Shown here piece by piece: positions 9,486-18,080 of a stretch of 64,000 nt of DNA (the stretch's first letter is position 1; each line of letters starts with the position of its first letter). Source of the stretch: Kiritimatiellia bacterium (GTDB taxonomy: Bacteria; Verrucomicrobiota; Kiritimatiellia; RFP12; UBA1067); contig JAFTCL010000041.1 in the NCBI GenBank assembly GCA_017454745.1, forward strand, positions 1 through 64,000, written 5' to 3'. Position numbers and translations under genes: made by a program. The notes beneath the pieces were generated by a model that did no database searches, had not been told where the DNA came from, and saw only the letters and a list, made by a program, of their open reading frames with translations.

Positions 9486-10523
9486 CTACTTCGCCTCGCG
9501 GGCGGCGGGAAGTTCGGCGATGAGATCGTCGATAACTTTTCCAACCTCCTTTTTCGGCATTGTTTCAATAAGCCGCATGTGCGGTCCGTTCGGGTCGTCG
9601 GTCCACTCGTCTGCGCCGTTGTAGCCGACCATCTTGTAGCGGCCGTGCGCAACATCGAAGTATTTGCCGGTCCCGCGCACTGCGGCAAGAACCGTTGTCT
9701 CGTCCCAGCTGCAACGCCCTTGGACGTCCTTCTCTTCGCACTTCCCGGCAAGTACCGCTTCGCGGGAGGGGAGACTCCACTTGAAGATGTCCTTCACCGG
9801 ACTGCGCGTGTGGTCGGACTCCGCCACTTTCCGCCCCGAATAGACATTGCGGCCATATTGGAAATCGGAGAATAGGATCGGGGTCGGCCAGCCGTGGATT
9901 GCTACCTTTGAGGAGTGCCAATCCATCCGGGAATTGTATTCCTGCCCCTTGGGATAGGAGCATGCCATCGCGCACCAGAGCTTGACCTTCTGCTTCACGA
10001 GCGCCTTGCCGTCGAGGGGCGAGATGTCGTCGGGCTTGGTCTCCAGCAGACGCCGCAGGTTGGTGAGGAATCCGACGCTGCAGATGACGACGCTGTGGTC
10101 GGGCTGGGCGGCGAGTGCGCGGCGGTAGATCACGTTAGCGTCCGGCGCCTGGTTGCTGTTGGCGTAGCGGTACCACCCCTCGTACTCCTTCGCGAGACGG
10201 ACGAACTTGTTGTGCCCGTTCCGGTCGGGGTCGTGAGGAGTCCCCCAAACGCCGAGATCCTTGGCGCATCCGACCGGAATGTCGGGTCGGCCGTAGTAAT
10301 GGTTGATGATCTCGATCGCCGCGACGCTGCTGTTGTCGCGAGTGCAGGAGACAGTGGCGAGGATTTCCGCCTCGCCCTTGTCGGCTAGACGGTGCAGGAG
10401 CGCCAGCGCCCCTACGTCGTCGTAGTCCTCCACCATGTCGGTGTCGAAGATGACCTTGACCGGTTCGGCGCGGAGTGCGCAGAAGGCCAGGACGGTCAAA
10501 GCGGTTGCGAGCAGATGTTTCAT
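9486..10523 (-). CDS. secreted inosine-uridine-type nucleoside hydrolase
   Basis: The protein (345 aa) has a signal peptide (MKHLLATALTVLAFCALRA) followed directly by the metal-binding motif of nucleoside hydrolases. Here it reads DTDMVEDYDD (Asp27, Asp29, Asp33, Asp35, Asp36), the two-residue-longer form seen in exported members of the family rather than the cytosolic DTDPGxDD form. The family cleaves the N-glycosidic bond of ribonucleosides using a bound Ca2+. Its start is 10 nt downstream of the PATR surface-protein gene, so the two are co-transcribed. A periplasmic role in scavenging nucleosides, or a related N- or O-ribosyl substrate, is inferred. Confidence 0.85.
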   Translation of the reverse strand: MKHLLATALTVLAFCALRAEPVKVIFDTDMVEDYDDVGALALLHRLADKGEAEILATVSCTRDNSSVAAIEIINHYYGRPDIPVGCAKDLGVWGTPHDPDRNGHNKFVRLAKEYEGWYRYANSNQAPDANVIYRRALAAQPDHSVVICSVGFLTNLRRLLETKPDDISPLDGKALVKQKVKLWCAMACSYPKGQEYNSRMDWHSSKVAIHGWPTPILFSDFQYGRNVYSGRKVAESDHTRSPVKDIFKWSLPSREAVLAGKCEEKDVQGRCSWDETTVLAAVRGTGKYFDVAHGRYKMVGYNGADEWTDDPNGPHMRLIETMPKKEVGKVIDDLIAELPAAREAK

Positions 10524-10533
10524 ACTGTTCTCT

Positions 10534-13500
10534 TTATTTTAGGATCATGATCAATCCGGTCTTGACGATGGTCAACTGGCGGTCGCTTCCGAGTATCAAC
10601 TGGTATGCGCCAGCATCGGCACCGTTAACCTGAACCTTCCAGGATCCAATGTTATTGCCGTTTAGTACCTCGCTCAACGTGATCGGTATGGCGAAGTTGT
10701 TCAAGTCGGTTCCTTCCGGAACATTGGTGAGGTTCAGCACCCCGTTCTCCGCCAGATTAAAGCGGGTAATCGTACCGGAATCCTGCTGGTAATCGACCCG
10801 AAGAGCGCCAATCTGCGTATTCGTGCCTTCTACCTCGAGGGTAGCGTCTTTGGATACCTCAACCATGGAGGTCGGAGGCAGCGGCGAGACGCCGGATTCG
10901 CTTCCGCTAGTCTCCATGGCGTATGGTGTTCCGCTGTTAAACCAGGTGTAGGTGGCGGTAGCGGTGTGGGTGTCGTCCGACACCTCTGCAACGGTGGTCC
11001 AGTTGATACCGTCCGGGCTGGACTCCAGTTTCCAGGAGACCGGGTTGCGGTGGGGCGTCGCGTCGTTCGCCGAACAGAAGTTGTAGGACGAGACCGGTTT
11101 CGCCGAATTCGCGAGGCGCATCGTGATGACCCGCCAGGTACCGGCATTGGCCGGATCGTTCATGTTGACTTGGGTGGCACACCACTTGGTCGAGGTCTTG
11201 TCGTCGAATATCTTGTCGGCGTCCTCATTGGCGTTGCCCGACGCATAGTTGGCCGCCTTGCAGAAGGTTCCGGGGGCCAGATTCTGTGCCGCCGTCCCGA
11301 AGGTTGCCGCCGTCAGATTGAGGTTCTGGCGTGTGCCGTCCGCCGCGAAGAGGCCGAACTCCGATATCTGCATGATCTCCTTGCCGTAGGTCTGGGTGAT
11401 GGAAAGCCTGAACCACTTGTCTTCGTTCTCGGCGATCTCCGAAAGGATCAGCGTACCGGAGGTGACACGGGTGTCGCCGGAGTAATCGCTGGCACCGACC
11501 ATTTTGGCGGTGCCGGCACCGTCAAGCTGTACCGACCCGCTCCCGGAGATACCGCCGGAGAGAGCGGCGGAGGTGCCTTCGGCGGGAGAGACGATCAAGG
11601 TCGCGTCTTTTTCGACCATAACGGTGCCGCCGCTGTTCGAGATGCTGGACACCTTCAGGTTCTGGCCTTCCGTTACCTTGAGGGTGGCGGCTTCGCCGAT
11701 GAACACGGCGGTATTGGCCGCAGCGACGCAGATGTTCCCCTCGCTTTCGGCTCCGATTGCAAAGGTATCGTAGATCCAGACCTTCCGGGTGGTGCGGGAA
11801 ACGTAGTTTTCCTGGACATCGAGATCGTCCCACGTCATACCGTCATTACTGCCCTGGAAACGCCAGTTCATCGGGTCGCGGCATCCTGTTGACCCGTAAT
11901 CCTGGTCGTTCGCCGTCGCCCAGGTGTACGAGGTTACGGTGATCGGTTCGGCGTATTCGAGCTGGAGCCAGCACTGATCCCGTTTCTCGTCGGTACCGCC
12001 GCTGTCGGTCGCGCCGTTGAAGTCAAGGAATTTCGTTTCCAGGTTTCCGTCCACGCCCTTTTCCGGTTGCTCGTTGGCGGGGGAGGCGTTTCCGGTTCCG
12101 GAGCGGCTGACGCTTACGTATGGCCGCGTGACATCAGTGCCGTTGTTAATCAGCTTGAGTTCCGAGAACTGTACGGAGTTTGCCGCAGAGCCCGCGACAC
12201 GCTCGATCTTGAAACGATAGAACTTGTATTGGTTTTCCGGGAAAGTGACGGTTCCGCCGTGGATGCTGAGCGTCGGGGGAAGGTTGGAGAATACCTTCAT
12301 CTGTCCGGATCCGCTCTTTTCAATGGAGATGTTGTCGGGCAAGGTGCGAGTCAGAATCAAATCGCGGTTGTCCGCGCCGAGATCGAGCCGGCCCATGTTG
12401 CCGCTGGTGTTGACGAGCGTGCCGTTACCGGTCAGATCGTTGACTTTCAACCCTTTCCCGTTTATGTTGAGTTTCGTGCCGGAATTGAGGATCATAGCGC
12501 CGGTTCCTTCTCCGAAGGGGAAGAGGTCGTTGCCGGCCAGCCTCACCTCGCCGCTCTCGATGACGGTGTTACCGGAATACGTCATGTAGAACCGACTTTC
12601 GACGGAGTTGTTGCCGACCTCCAGCAGTCCGGCGCCGCGTTTGATGAAGCCGCCGTCACCGAGGAAGCGGACATTCCCCGGCGTAGAGGCTTGGGCAAGG
12701 ACGTTGGTGGTGGTGCCGGTGTCGATGATGATGTCGTTGCCGTTGGTCGCCACAATGTCGATCTGGGTGCGCGCCTGGCGCGCGTAGAAGAACGGATCTT
12801 TGTTATTGGCCGCCATAGTGACCTTGCCGCCGTCGAAAAGCACTTGGGAATAGGAGTCGTCATATCCGTAGACATAGGATGACTTCAATTCCGAATCTGC
12901 CTGGAGGACAAGGGTGTTTAAAAGTTCACCCGCCGTACTGCCGTCGTTCAAACCGTTGGGGGACATCTGGAATCCTACATCCGGCCGAATGTAGGTGTTG
13001 GTTGCCATCAGCGTTCCGCAAGTCAGGAAGCGGGCATCGCCGCTGGTGGCACCGCCGAGGATAATCGCGCCGGTCGACCTGAGGGTGGCGTTTCGGGCGG
13101 TCAGGATACCGTTCGTGCCGTCGCGGCCGATATAGACGTTATTGGCGGAGGTAAGGGTTCCGTTCTCCAAGAGATAATGGTCGCTATCGGTGCCGTAGAT
13201 GTTCAGATGCCCGGTCTGTTTGTAGGTGCCGCCGTCGAATGTCAACAACTGATTGGACCCGACATCTAAGGAGCGTTCGCCGGAAAAAATGAAGGTGCCG
13301 TTGCCCTCGAGCCGAATCGGGAAGCTCTCCAGCCCCGTGTCGGTTAAGGTAACCGTAGCGTTGCTGTTTTGGGAGATAAGCCGGAAAGGCGTACTGTCGG
13401 AGTGGGTGATGGGACCCTCAACAGTCGCCTCAAGGTTGATGTTGGGACCGCCAAGGCGATCGGCGTAAAAGAGTCCTTCGTATCCCAACAGGTCGATACC

Positions 13501-14544
13501 CGGCAGATATATGCTCGAGATGGTGTACAGACCGCCAACAGCGGGACGCTCCGCCTCGTTCTCATAGGTGATTTTCTGGTTGTCCTCCGGCACTGCCATC
13601 TTATAGTGTGCGCCGGAACATACGAAAACCGTCTGCTCCGCCGCGAGGGGACGTCCGAGGATTAGTGTGCCGGCCTCAACGCGGATCGGTCCGGTGAAGG
13701 TGGAATAGGCGGCGGCGTTGCTCAAGTCGAGCGTACCGGAGCCCTTCTTCGTGAGTCCGCCCGCGCCTTGGAAGTAGACGCGTTTCCCGCGCTGGGTACA
13801 GAGGCTGTAGGTCTGGGTGTCGAATACCGCGGAGGTGCCTTCCGCAAAATTAATCTCCATGATTCCGTAGTAGCCGTTGAATATGCCGGTTCCGGTATGA
13901 TCGGCCGTGAACTGGACGGTACCGCCGGAAATATTCCAAATGGCTCGCGCGGCGTCGTTGACCGCGACATTGTTCAAGATTAAAGTGCCGGTTTCGGAAA
14001 TGTTGATGATCGAGGCGACCGGATAGTTGTCTATATCGGCCACAAATTCCGCATCGGTACGGAAATAGGCGGCCAGCTCGGCCGTCGTTACTTTGATCGT
14101 TCCGTCCAGCTGGACGATGGCTTGCGAAAGCATCTGCCGGCCGCTGTCCGGGTTCCGGGCAAAACGGATGCGGGTGTTGTTCGCGTCGATGATTGCCCCG
14201 GCGGCTACGTACACCGTACCCGTTCCGCCAGCGACGGCGAACGCGATTGATTCCGTGCTCGCGGCTTTTGTCACGCCGGTCAGGTCGAGTTTCGCGCCCG
14301 GCTCGAGGGTCAAGGTCGCGTTCACACCGCTCGCGACGTCTGATACTTTGTTGTTCGATGATATGGTAAGCGTACTGTTTCCGGAAAGAATCAGCGCCCC
14401 GTTGTCGATGAATTGCGGGGCGGTGTTTTCCCCGTCGAGAGTGATGGTTTCACCAGGGGCCACCGTCAAAGTATCGGCATAATCCACCGCCAATGCGGCA
14501 GACGTGATAAAAAACAATCCCAACCCAAAACACAACTTTTTCAT
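10534..14544 (-). CDS. giant secreted PATR (autotransporter-associated beta-strand) protein with two discoidin-like domains
   Basis: This protein of 1336 aa has a signal peptide (MKKLCFGLGLFFITSAALA) and then long beta-helix-like stretches of the PATR type, with recurring segments such as GSGTLDLSN, VEAGTLILG, GDTRVTSGTLIL and GNGTLVNTSG. Two F5/8-type-C (discoidin)-like carbohydrate-binding modules are visible, about residues 771-915 (with KGVDGNLETKF and WRFQGSNDG) and 1036-1210 (with KIFDDKTSTKWC and WKLESSPDG). It has no autotransporter barrel and ends GLIMILK. The ATG at 14544 is chosen because AAAGGAGGTGAT lies just upstream and the signal peptide begins there; an earlier start codon at 14571 lacks both. 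A surface glycan-binding or adhesive role is inferred. Confidence 0.82.
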   Translation of the reverse strand: MKKLCFGLGLFFITSAALAVDYADTLTVAPGETITLDGENTAPQFIDNGALILSGNSTLTISSNNKVSDVASGVNATLTLEPGAKLDLTGVTKAASTESIAFAVAGGTGTVYVAAGAIIDANNTRIRFARNPDSGRQMLSQAIVQLDGTIKVTTAELAAYFRTDAEFVADIDNYPVASIINISETGTLILNNVAVNDAARAIWNISGGTVQFTADHTGTGIFNGYYGIMEINFAEGTSAVFDTQTYSLCTQRGKRVYFQGAGGLTKKGSGTLDLSNAAAYSTFTGPIRVEAGTLILGRPLAAEQTVFVCSGAHYKMAVPEDNQKITYENEAERPAVGGLYTISSIYLPGIDLLGYEGLFYADRLGGPNINLEATVEGPITHSDSTPFRLISQNSNATVTLTDTGLESFPIRLEGNGTFIFSGERSLDVGSNQLLTFDGGTYKQTGHLNIYGTDSDHYLLENGTLTSANNVYIGRDGTNGILTARNATLRSTGAIILGGATSGDARFLTCGTLMATNTYIRPDVGFQMSPNGLNDGSTAGELLNTLVLQADSELKSSYVYGYDDSYSQVLFDGGKVTMAANNKDPFFYARQARTQIDIVATNGNDIIIDTGTTTNVLAQASTPGNVRFLGDGGFIKRGAGLLEVGNNSVESRFYMTYSGNTVIESGEVRLAGNDLFPFGEGTGAMILNSGTKLNINGKGLKVNDLTGNGTLVNTSGNMGRLDLGADNRDLILTRTLPDNISIEKSGSGQMKVFSNLPPTLSIHGGTVTFPENQYKFYRFKIERVAGSAANSVQFSELKLINNGTDVTRPYVSVSRSGTGNASPANEQPEKGVDGNLETKFLDFNGATDSGGTDEKRDQCWLQLEYAEPITVTSYTWATANDQDYGSTGCRDPMNWRFQGSNDGMTWDDLDVQENYVSRTTRKVWIYDTFAIGAESEGNICVAAANTAVFIGEAATLKVTEGQNLKVSSISNSGGTVMVEKDATLIVSPAEGTSAALSGGISGSGSVQLDGAGTAKMVGASDYSGDTRVTSGTLILSEIAENEDKWFRLSITQTYGKEIMQISEFGLFAADGTRQNLNLTAATFGTAAQNLAPGTFCKAANYASGNANEDADKIFDDKTSTKWCATQVNMNDPANAGTWRVITMRLANSAKPVSSYNFCSANDATPHRNPVSWKLESSPDGINWTTVAEVSDDTHTATATYTWFNSGTPYAMETSGSESGVSPLPPTSMVEVSKDATLEVEGTNTQIGALRVDYQQDSGTITRFNLAENGVLNLTNVPEGTDLNNFAIPITLSEVLNGNNIGSWKVQVNGADAGAYQLILGSDRQLTIVKTGLIMILK

Positions 14545-14616
14545 ACCATCACCTCCTTTAAAACGCGCCACTTAAACACGGCGCCTGTCATGCGCCACAT
14601 CCAAACATTCAATGCG

Positions 14617-16287
14617 CTATTTGAGTAATTCACCCAATTCAATGCCGTTGCGGCCTGCCTCGTAAATCTTCCGCACGTCGTCATGGGAAAGGGTGCGTGT
14701 CCAGAGCGCGAAGTCATCGATATCGCCATTGAAAGCATGGGGATACTTTCTCGTGCCGTCTTGGCCAAGGCAGAATGGAAGCCCGGTGGCGAGCTTGATG
14801 TCCTTTGCGTCAAACGCGATACTGTAGAGGTATCCGTCGCGTCCGCCTTGGTAGAAGCGGAGCACGCCGTCGTGGCCGCGCGTGGCCGCGTAGAACGTCC
14901 ACTTGCCGAATTCGATGTCGTACGGGCCCATGTCGATGCGGGTGCTTGCGCCGCCCATTCCGGCGTTGAAGCACACGCCGCCTAGTTTCGACTCGATCTT
15001 TTTGTTGCCCGTTAGGAGTATTCCGGGATTGTATCCCTTACTCCAATCCTTGTTCGCCACGATCACTGGGTCGCCCTTCTGCGCCTCTGGCATGCGTACC
15101 CACATCGCCATAGCGAATTCGGCGCCGTTTTCGAACGCGAGCTTCTCGGAACCCTTCAGGCACACGCCGGCAAAACCGTTCGCCTCGGCGGCGACGCGCA
15201 GGCACCCGCCAAGAAACTCGCCCTTGCCGACGATCGTCGCATTGCCGAACGCCTCGGGAGCCACGTCGCCCTTCACGGCGTTCACGGGTGCTTTGCCTTC
15301 GAAGGGCAGATAGACGGCGAGGCCGTCCTTTAGGCAGCGCTTGGCGTCCTCTACGGTCTCTGCGCCAACCACCTTTCCGTCAAGGTCCATGTTGCTCGGG
15401 TCGATTCCGAAATGCGCGAGCACCGTGGGAGCGCTGTCGTAGTTGTGGGGAATGCCGGGGATGCGGCCCTGCGAAACGTTGCGACCGGCTACGAGTAAGG
15501 GAATAGTCTCGCAGTGCCCGCCCCAGAGCCCGTGGGTGCGCCAGTAACCGCCGTGGTCGGCGGTGACGATAATCATCCAGTCCTCCTGCGCGAAAGTGGG
15601 GCGCGAGGCGATCGCCTTGAGCGCGTCGCCGATCGCCTTGTCAGAGAGATACACCGTGTTGAGATGGCCGAAGGTATATGGATAGTACCCGAAGCCGTGG
15701 CCTCCGTGGTCGGGCCAGTCGATGTACCACATCAAGGAGTCGGGCGCATCAGCGGCGGCGAGGATCTTGGGCATGACGGCGGCGTTCCCGGCGTCGGTGC
15801 CGTGGATGAACTTCACCCTGGGGTCGGGCGAGATCTGCTCGTCCCACTTCCACGAATACATGAAGAGCGCCTTCGTTTCGGGCTTCGCGTCCACCACGCG
15901 CACAAGCCAGCTCGGCCACTTCTTGAAGTCGCAGGTGCTCTTGTGGTTCTGCTTGATCGTGTGCTTGGCTGAGGTCACGCCCGTGGCGATGGCGGTGTGG
16001 TTGGGACCGCTCACGGTGATCGCGTCGTGGATGGTGTGGGAGGCGAGAGACCATGCGCACTTGTAGCCCGGCTGCCATGCGCCGTCGCGCAACATGCGCA
16101 GGTTGGGCGCATATGCGTTCTCGATGGAGTCGGCGCGCATTCCGTCCAGCATAATGACCAGCGCTTTAGGCTTGCGTTGCTCTTGGCGCACCTGCGTCGT
16201 AACATTCGTCTTTGTCGTGCTGCATCCCGCGAAATACTGCGCGGTCGCCAATGCCAATAAAACGCCAACCAATCCCTTTGAGTCCAT
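14617..16287 (-). CDS. lipoprotein type I phosphodiesterase/nucleotide pyrophosphatase with C-terminal LamG-like domain
   Basis: The N terminus (hydrophobic stretch then YFAGCS) looks like a lipoprotein signal with the acylated Cys near residue 22. Residues about 40-300 form an alkaline-phosphatase-superfamily domain of the phosphodiesterase type. VIMLDGMRADS gives the first metal ligand, SGPNHTAIATGV contains the Thr nucleophile, and DWPDHGGHG, TADHGGYWRTHG and GGHCETIPL supply further metal ligands. Residues about 320-556 form a concanavalin/LamG-like beta sandwich (FAMAMWVRMPEA, DIDDFALWTRTLS). GAAAGGGG precedes the ATG. It lies 72 nt upstream of the PATR gene on the same strand. Substrate and direction (phosphatase or sulfatase-like) are not settled. 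Confidence 0.85.
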   Translation of the reverse strand: MDSKGLVGVLLALATAQYFAGCSTTKTNVTTQVRQEQRKPKALVIMLDGMRADSIENAYAPNLRMLRDGAWQPGYKCAWSLASHTIHDAITVSGPNHTAIATGVTSAKHTIKQNHKSTCDFKKWPSWLVRVVDAKPETKALFMYSWKWDEQISPDPRVKFIHGTDAGNAAVMPKILAAADAPDSLMWYIDWPDHGGHGFGYYPYTFGHLNTVYLSDKAIGDALKAIASRPTFAQEDWMIIVTADHGGYWRTHGLWGGHCETIPLLVAGRNVSQGRIPGIPHNYDSAPTVLAHFGIDPSNMDLDGKVVGAETVEDAKRCLKDGLAVYLPFEGKAPVNAVKGDVAPEAFGNATIVGKGEFLGGCLRVAAEANGFAGVCLKGSEKLAFENGAEFAMAMWVRMPEAQKGDPVIVANKDWSKGYNPGILLTGNKKIESKLGGVCFNAGMGGASTRIDMGPYDIEFGKWTFYAATRGHDGVLRFYQGGRDGYLYSIAFDAKDIKLATGLPFCLGQDGTRKYPHAFNGDIDDFALWTRTLSHDDVRKIYEAGRNGIELGELLK

Positions 16288-16500
16288 TATGAACCCCTTT
16301 CGCTGAAAATCCCGTTAAAAACCGTAACCGCAACCCGGATACAGTCATATTCATAAAAACTTTGTAAATAATATCGTTTTAGAGGTGTCTGGTCAACCCG
16401 AAACCGCGGAAAAATGCGACAGTTTTTATTGCAGGGGCGGTCAGGGAAAAGAGGGAATTGCCAATTAGCCATAAATCTTGCGATATTTGTCATTTTGGGC

Positions 16501-16529
16501 TTGGCTCTTTCGGGCGATTTTGGCATAAT
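16501..16529 (+). promoter_or_regulatory. sigma70-type promoter of the hydrogenase operon
   Basis: TTGGCT at 16501-16506 and CATAAT at 16524-16529 are separated by 17 nt. They lie in the divergent gap 16288-16601, about 70 nt upstream of the likely GTG start of the first hydrogenase gene. The rest of the gap (about 16288-16490) is AT-rich; I see no gene in it and no clear promoter for the minus-strand phosphodiesterase. Confidence 0.55.
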
Positions 16530-16601
16530 ACAATGACTTGCTTGTTAAAGAATGTTCCGCCGGCGTGGTGTCCGGCGGGAAAAATGCGGAGGTACACAAC
16601 A

Positions 16602-17093
16602 GTGAGCAACGAGAACACTGCGGCGGTGCAGACGCTCACCCCTGAGCTGAGGGCATTTATCGCCGAATGGAAGAGTAAGCCGGGCAATCTGATTATGGTG
16701 TTGCATCAGGTGCAGCAGCATTTCGGGTACATCCCGCGCGAGGTCGCCTTTGAGGTGGCCGACCTGCTGGAGATTCCCCTAGCCAAAATCTACGGGGTGG
16801 TGACTTTTTACAATTTCTTCAAGCTGCAAAAGCCGGGACGCAACAAGATCCAGGTTTGCATGGGGACCGCCTGCTACCTTAAGGGCGGCGAAGACATCAT
16901 TCTGGAGCTGGAAAAGCAGTTGGGCGTGGGCTTGAACACGGTAACCCCGGACGGCGAATTTTCGGTAGAGGCGGTCCGTTGTCTGGGCTGTTGCGGGTTG
17001 GCGCCGGTGATGGTCATCAACGGCGAGGTCTTCGGCAAAGTGGTCACCGGAAGCCTGACCGGCATTCTGGACAAGTTTAGGAACAACGGGTAG
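16602..17093 (+). CDS. hydC: NuoE-like [2Fe-2S] subunit of electron-bifurcating [FeFe] hydrogenase
   Basis: The 163-aa product is a thioredoxin-like [2Fe-2S] protein homologous to the 24-kDa subunit of complex I. It carries the four-cysteine pattern Cys86-x4-Cys91 and Cys127-x3-Cys131 (CMGTAC, CLGCC). In trimeric HydABC hydrogenases this subunit helps electron transfer between the flavin subunit HydB and the hydrogenase HydA. The GTG at 16602 is preferred because GGAGG at 16588-16592 lies 9 nt upstream and the protein then has the normal family length; the reading frame stays open to 16458, and an ATG at 16584 is a weaker alternative. It is the first gene of a five-gene operon. Confidence 0.9.
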   Translation: MSNENTAAVQTLTPELRAFIAEWKSKPGNLIMVLHQVQQHFGYIPREVAFEVADLLEIPLAKIYGVVTFYNFFKLQKPGRNKIQVCMGTACYLKGGEDIILELEKQLGVGLNTVTPDGEFSVEAVRCLGCCGLAPVMVINGEVFGKVVTGSLTGILDKFRNNG

Positions 17094-17098
17094 CGCCT

Positions 17099-17638
17099 GT
17101 GCACGCTTCAGTCTGCGACATCATCACCGACCTGGTCCAAAACGCCGTGGAAGCCGGCGCGAAGCGGGTGGAGCTTGATGTGGCGACCGGGCCCGAGCGG
17201 GTTTCCGTCCGGGTGTCCGACAACGGCAAGGGCATGGACGCGGCGACGCTGAAGCGGGTCTCCGACCCTTTCTTCACCGAGGCCGGCAAGCATGACCACC
17301 GCAGGGTCGGGCTGGGGATTCCCCTGTTGCTCCAAACGGCCGAGGCCAGCGGCGGCGAGGCAAAGATTGCCTCCGAGCCGGGCTGCGGCACCACGGTGGA
17401 GTTCTGGCTGGACGCGAAAAACCTGGACACCCCGCCGCTGGGCAATCTGCCCGACACGGTATTGGGGCTGATGACCTTTCCGGGCGACTACGACCTTAGG
17501 GTCAAGCGATCGGTGCCCGGGGACGGTTACGAGGTTTCCCGGTCGGAGCTGGCGGACGCGCTGGGCGATTTGGAGTCGGTGGCGAACCTTTCGCTGGCCC
17601 GTGATTTCCTAAAAAGCCAGGAGGACGGTCTGGAGTAG
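17099..17638 (+). CDS. GHKL-type ATP-binding protein of the hydrogenase operon
   Basis: This 179-aa protein is a stand-alone histidine-kinase-type ATPase fold. It has an N box (DLVQNAVEAGAK), a G1 box (VSDNGKGMD) and a G2 box (VGLGIPLLLQTAEASGG), but no dimerisation/phosphoacceptor helix and no membrane segment. Small GHKL proteins of this kind sit between hydC and hydB in many bifurcating-hydrogenase operons; their function is unproven, with regulation or assembly suggested. It starts with GTG 5 nt after hydC, which implies tight co-translation. The last 45 residues form a separate tail with no recognisable motif. Confidence 0.85.
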   Translation: MHASVCDIITDLVQNAVEAGAKRVELDVATGPERVSVRVSDNGKGMDAATLKRVSDPFFTEAGKHDHRRVGLGIPLLLQTAEASGGEAKIASEPGCGTTVEFWLDAKNLDTPPLGNLPDTVLGLMTFPGDYDLRVKRSVPGDGYEVSRSELADALGDLESVANLSLARDFLKSQEDGLE

Positions 17639-17677
17639 GCTGGCAGCGTAGCAACGGATTTAACAAGGAGAAAAAGA

Positions 17678-18067
17678 ATGGCTAAGTTGACATTGGACGA
17701 TTTGCGCAAGATGCGCGAACAGAAGCAGCAGCAGCTGGAAAAGCGCGATCCCGGCAACAAGGACGCGCAGATCATCGTGGGCATGGGCACGTGCGGTATC
17801 GCCGCCGGCGCCAAAGAGACTTTCGGGACGATCATCGAGGAGCTGGACGCCCGCGGCATCACCAACGTGCTGGTTCGCCAGACCGGTTGTATGGGGCTTT
17901 GCTCGCACGAGCCTACGGTTGAGGTCGTCGTGCCGGATATGCCCGTCGTGATTTACGGTGACGTCAATACCGAGGTTGCCAAGCAGATCGTGGCCGACCA
18001 CATCGTAAACAAGAAGCTCATTGACGCCCGCATTCTGCAGAAGCCGTCTGCGGACATCATCGGCTAA
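17678..18067 (+). CDS. thioredoxin-like ferredoxin-domain protein of the hydrogenase operon
   Basis: The 129-aa product has a charged helical N terminus (residues 6-25) and then a NuoE-type thioredoxin fold. Only three cysteines of the usual four are present: Cys39 in GTCGIAAGAK and Cys71 and Cys75 in CMGLC; the second ligand of the first pair is replaced by small residues. Cluster binding may therefore be altered or lost. Equivalent small proteins occur just before hydB in clostridial and Thermotoga-type hydrogenase operons. AAGGAGA lies about 10 nt before the ATG. It is in the middle of the operon, 39 nt after the GHKL gene and 13 nt before hydB. Confidence 0.85.
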   Translation: MAKLTLDDLRKMREQKQQQLEKRDPGNKDAQIIVGMGTCGIAAGAKETFGTIIEELDARGITNVLVRQTGCMGLCSHEPTVEVVVPDMPVVIYGDVNTEVAKQIVADHIVNKKLIDARILQKPSADIIG

Positions 18068-18080
18068 CCGGAGATTCGCC

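Noticed and set aside
8142..9875. 577-codon open frame on the plus strand
   Set aside because: It runs antisense through the acetyl esterase and into the nucleoside hydrolase, both with intact catalytic residues and signal peptides. No family motif appears in the translation.
14580..14596. 5-bp GC hairpin as terminator between the phosphodiesterase and PATR genes
   Set aside because: The stem (GGCGC with GCGCC) is short and no T-run follows, so termination cannot be claimed.
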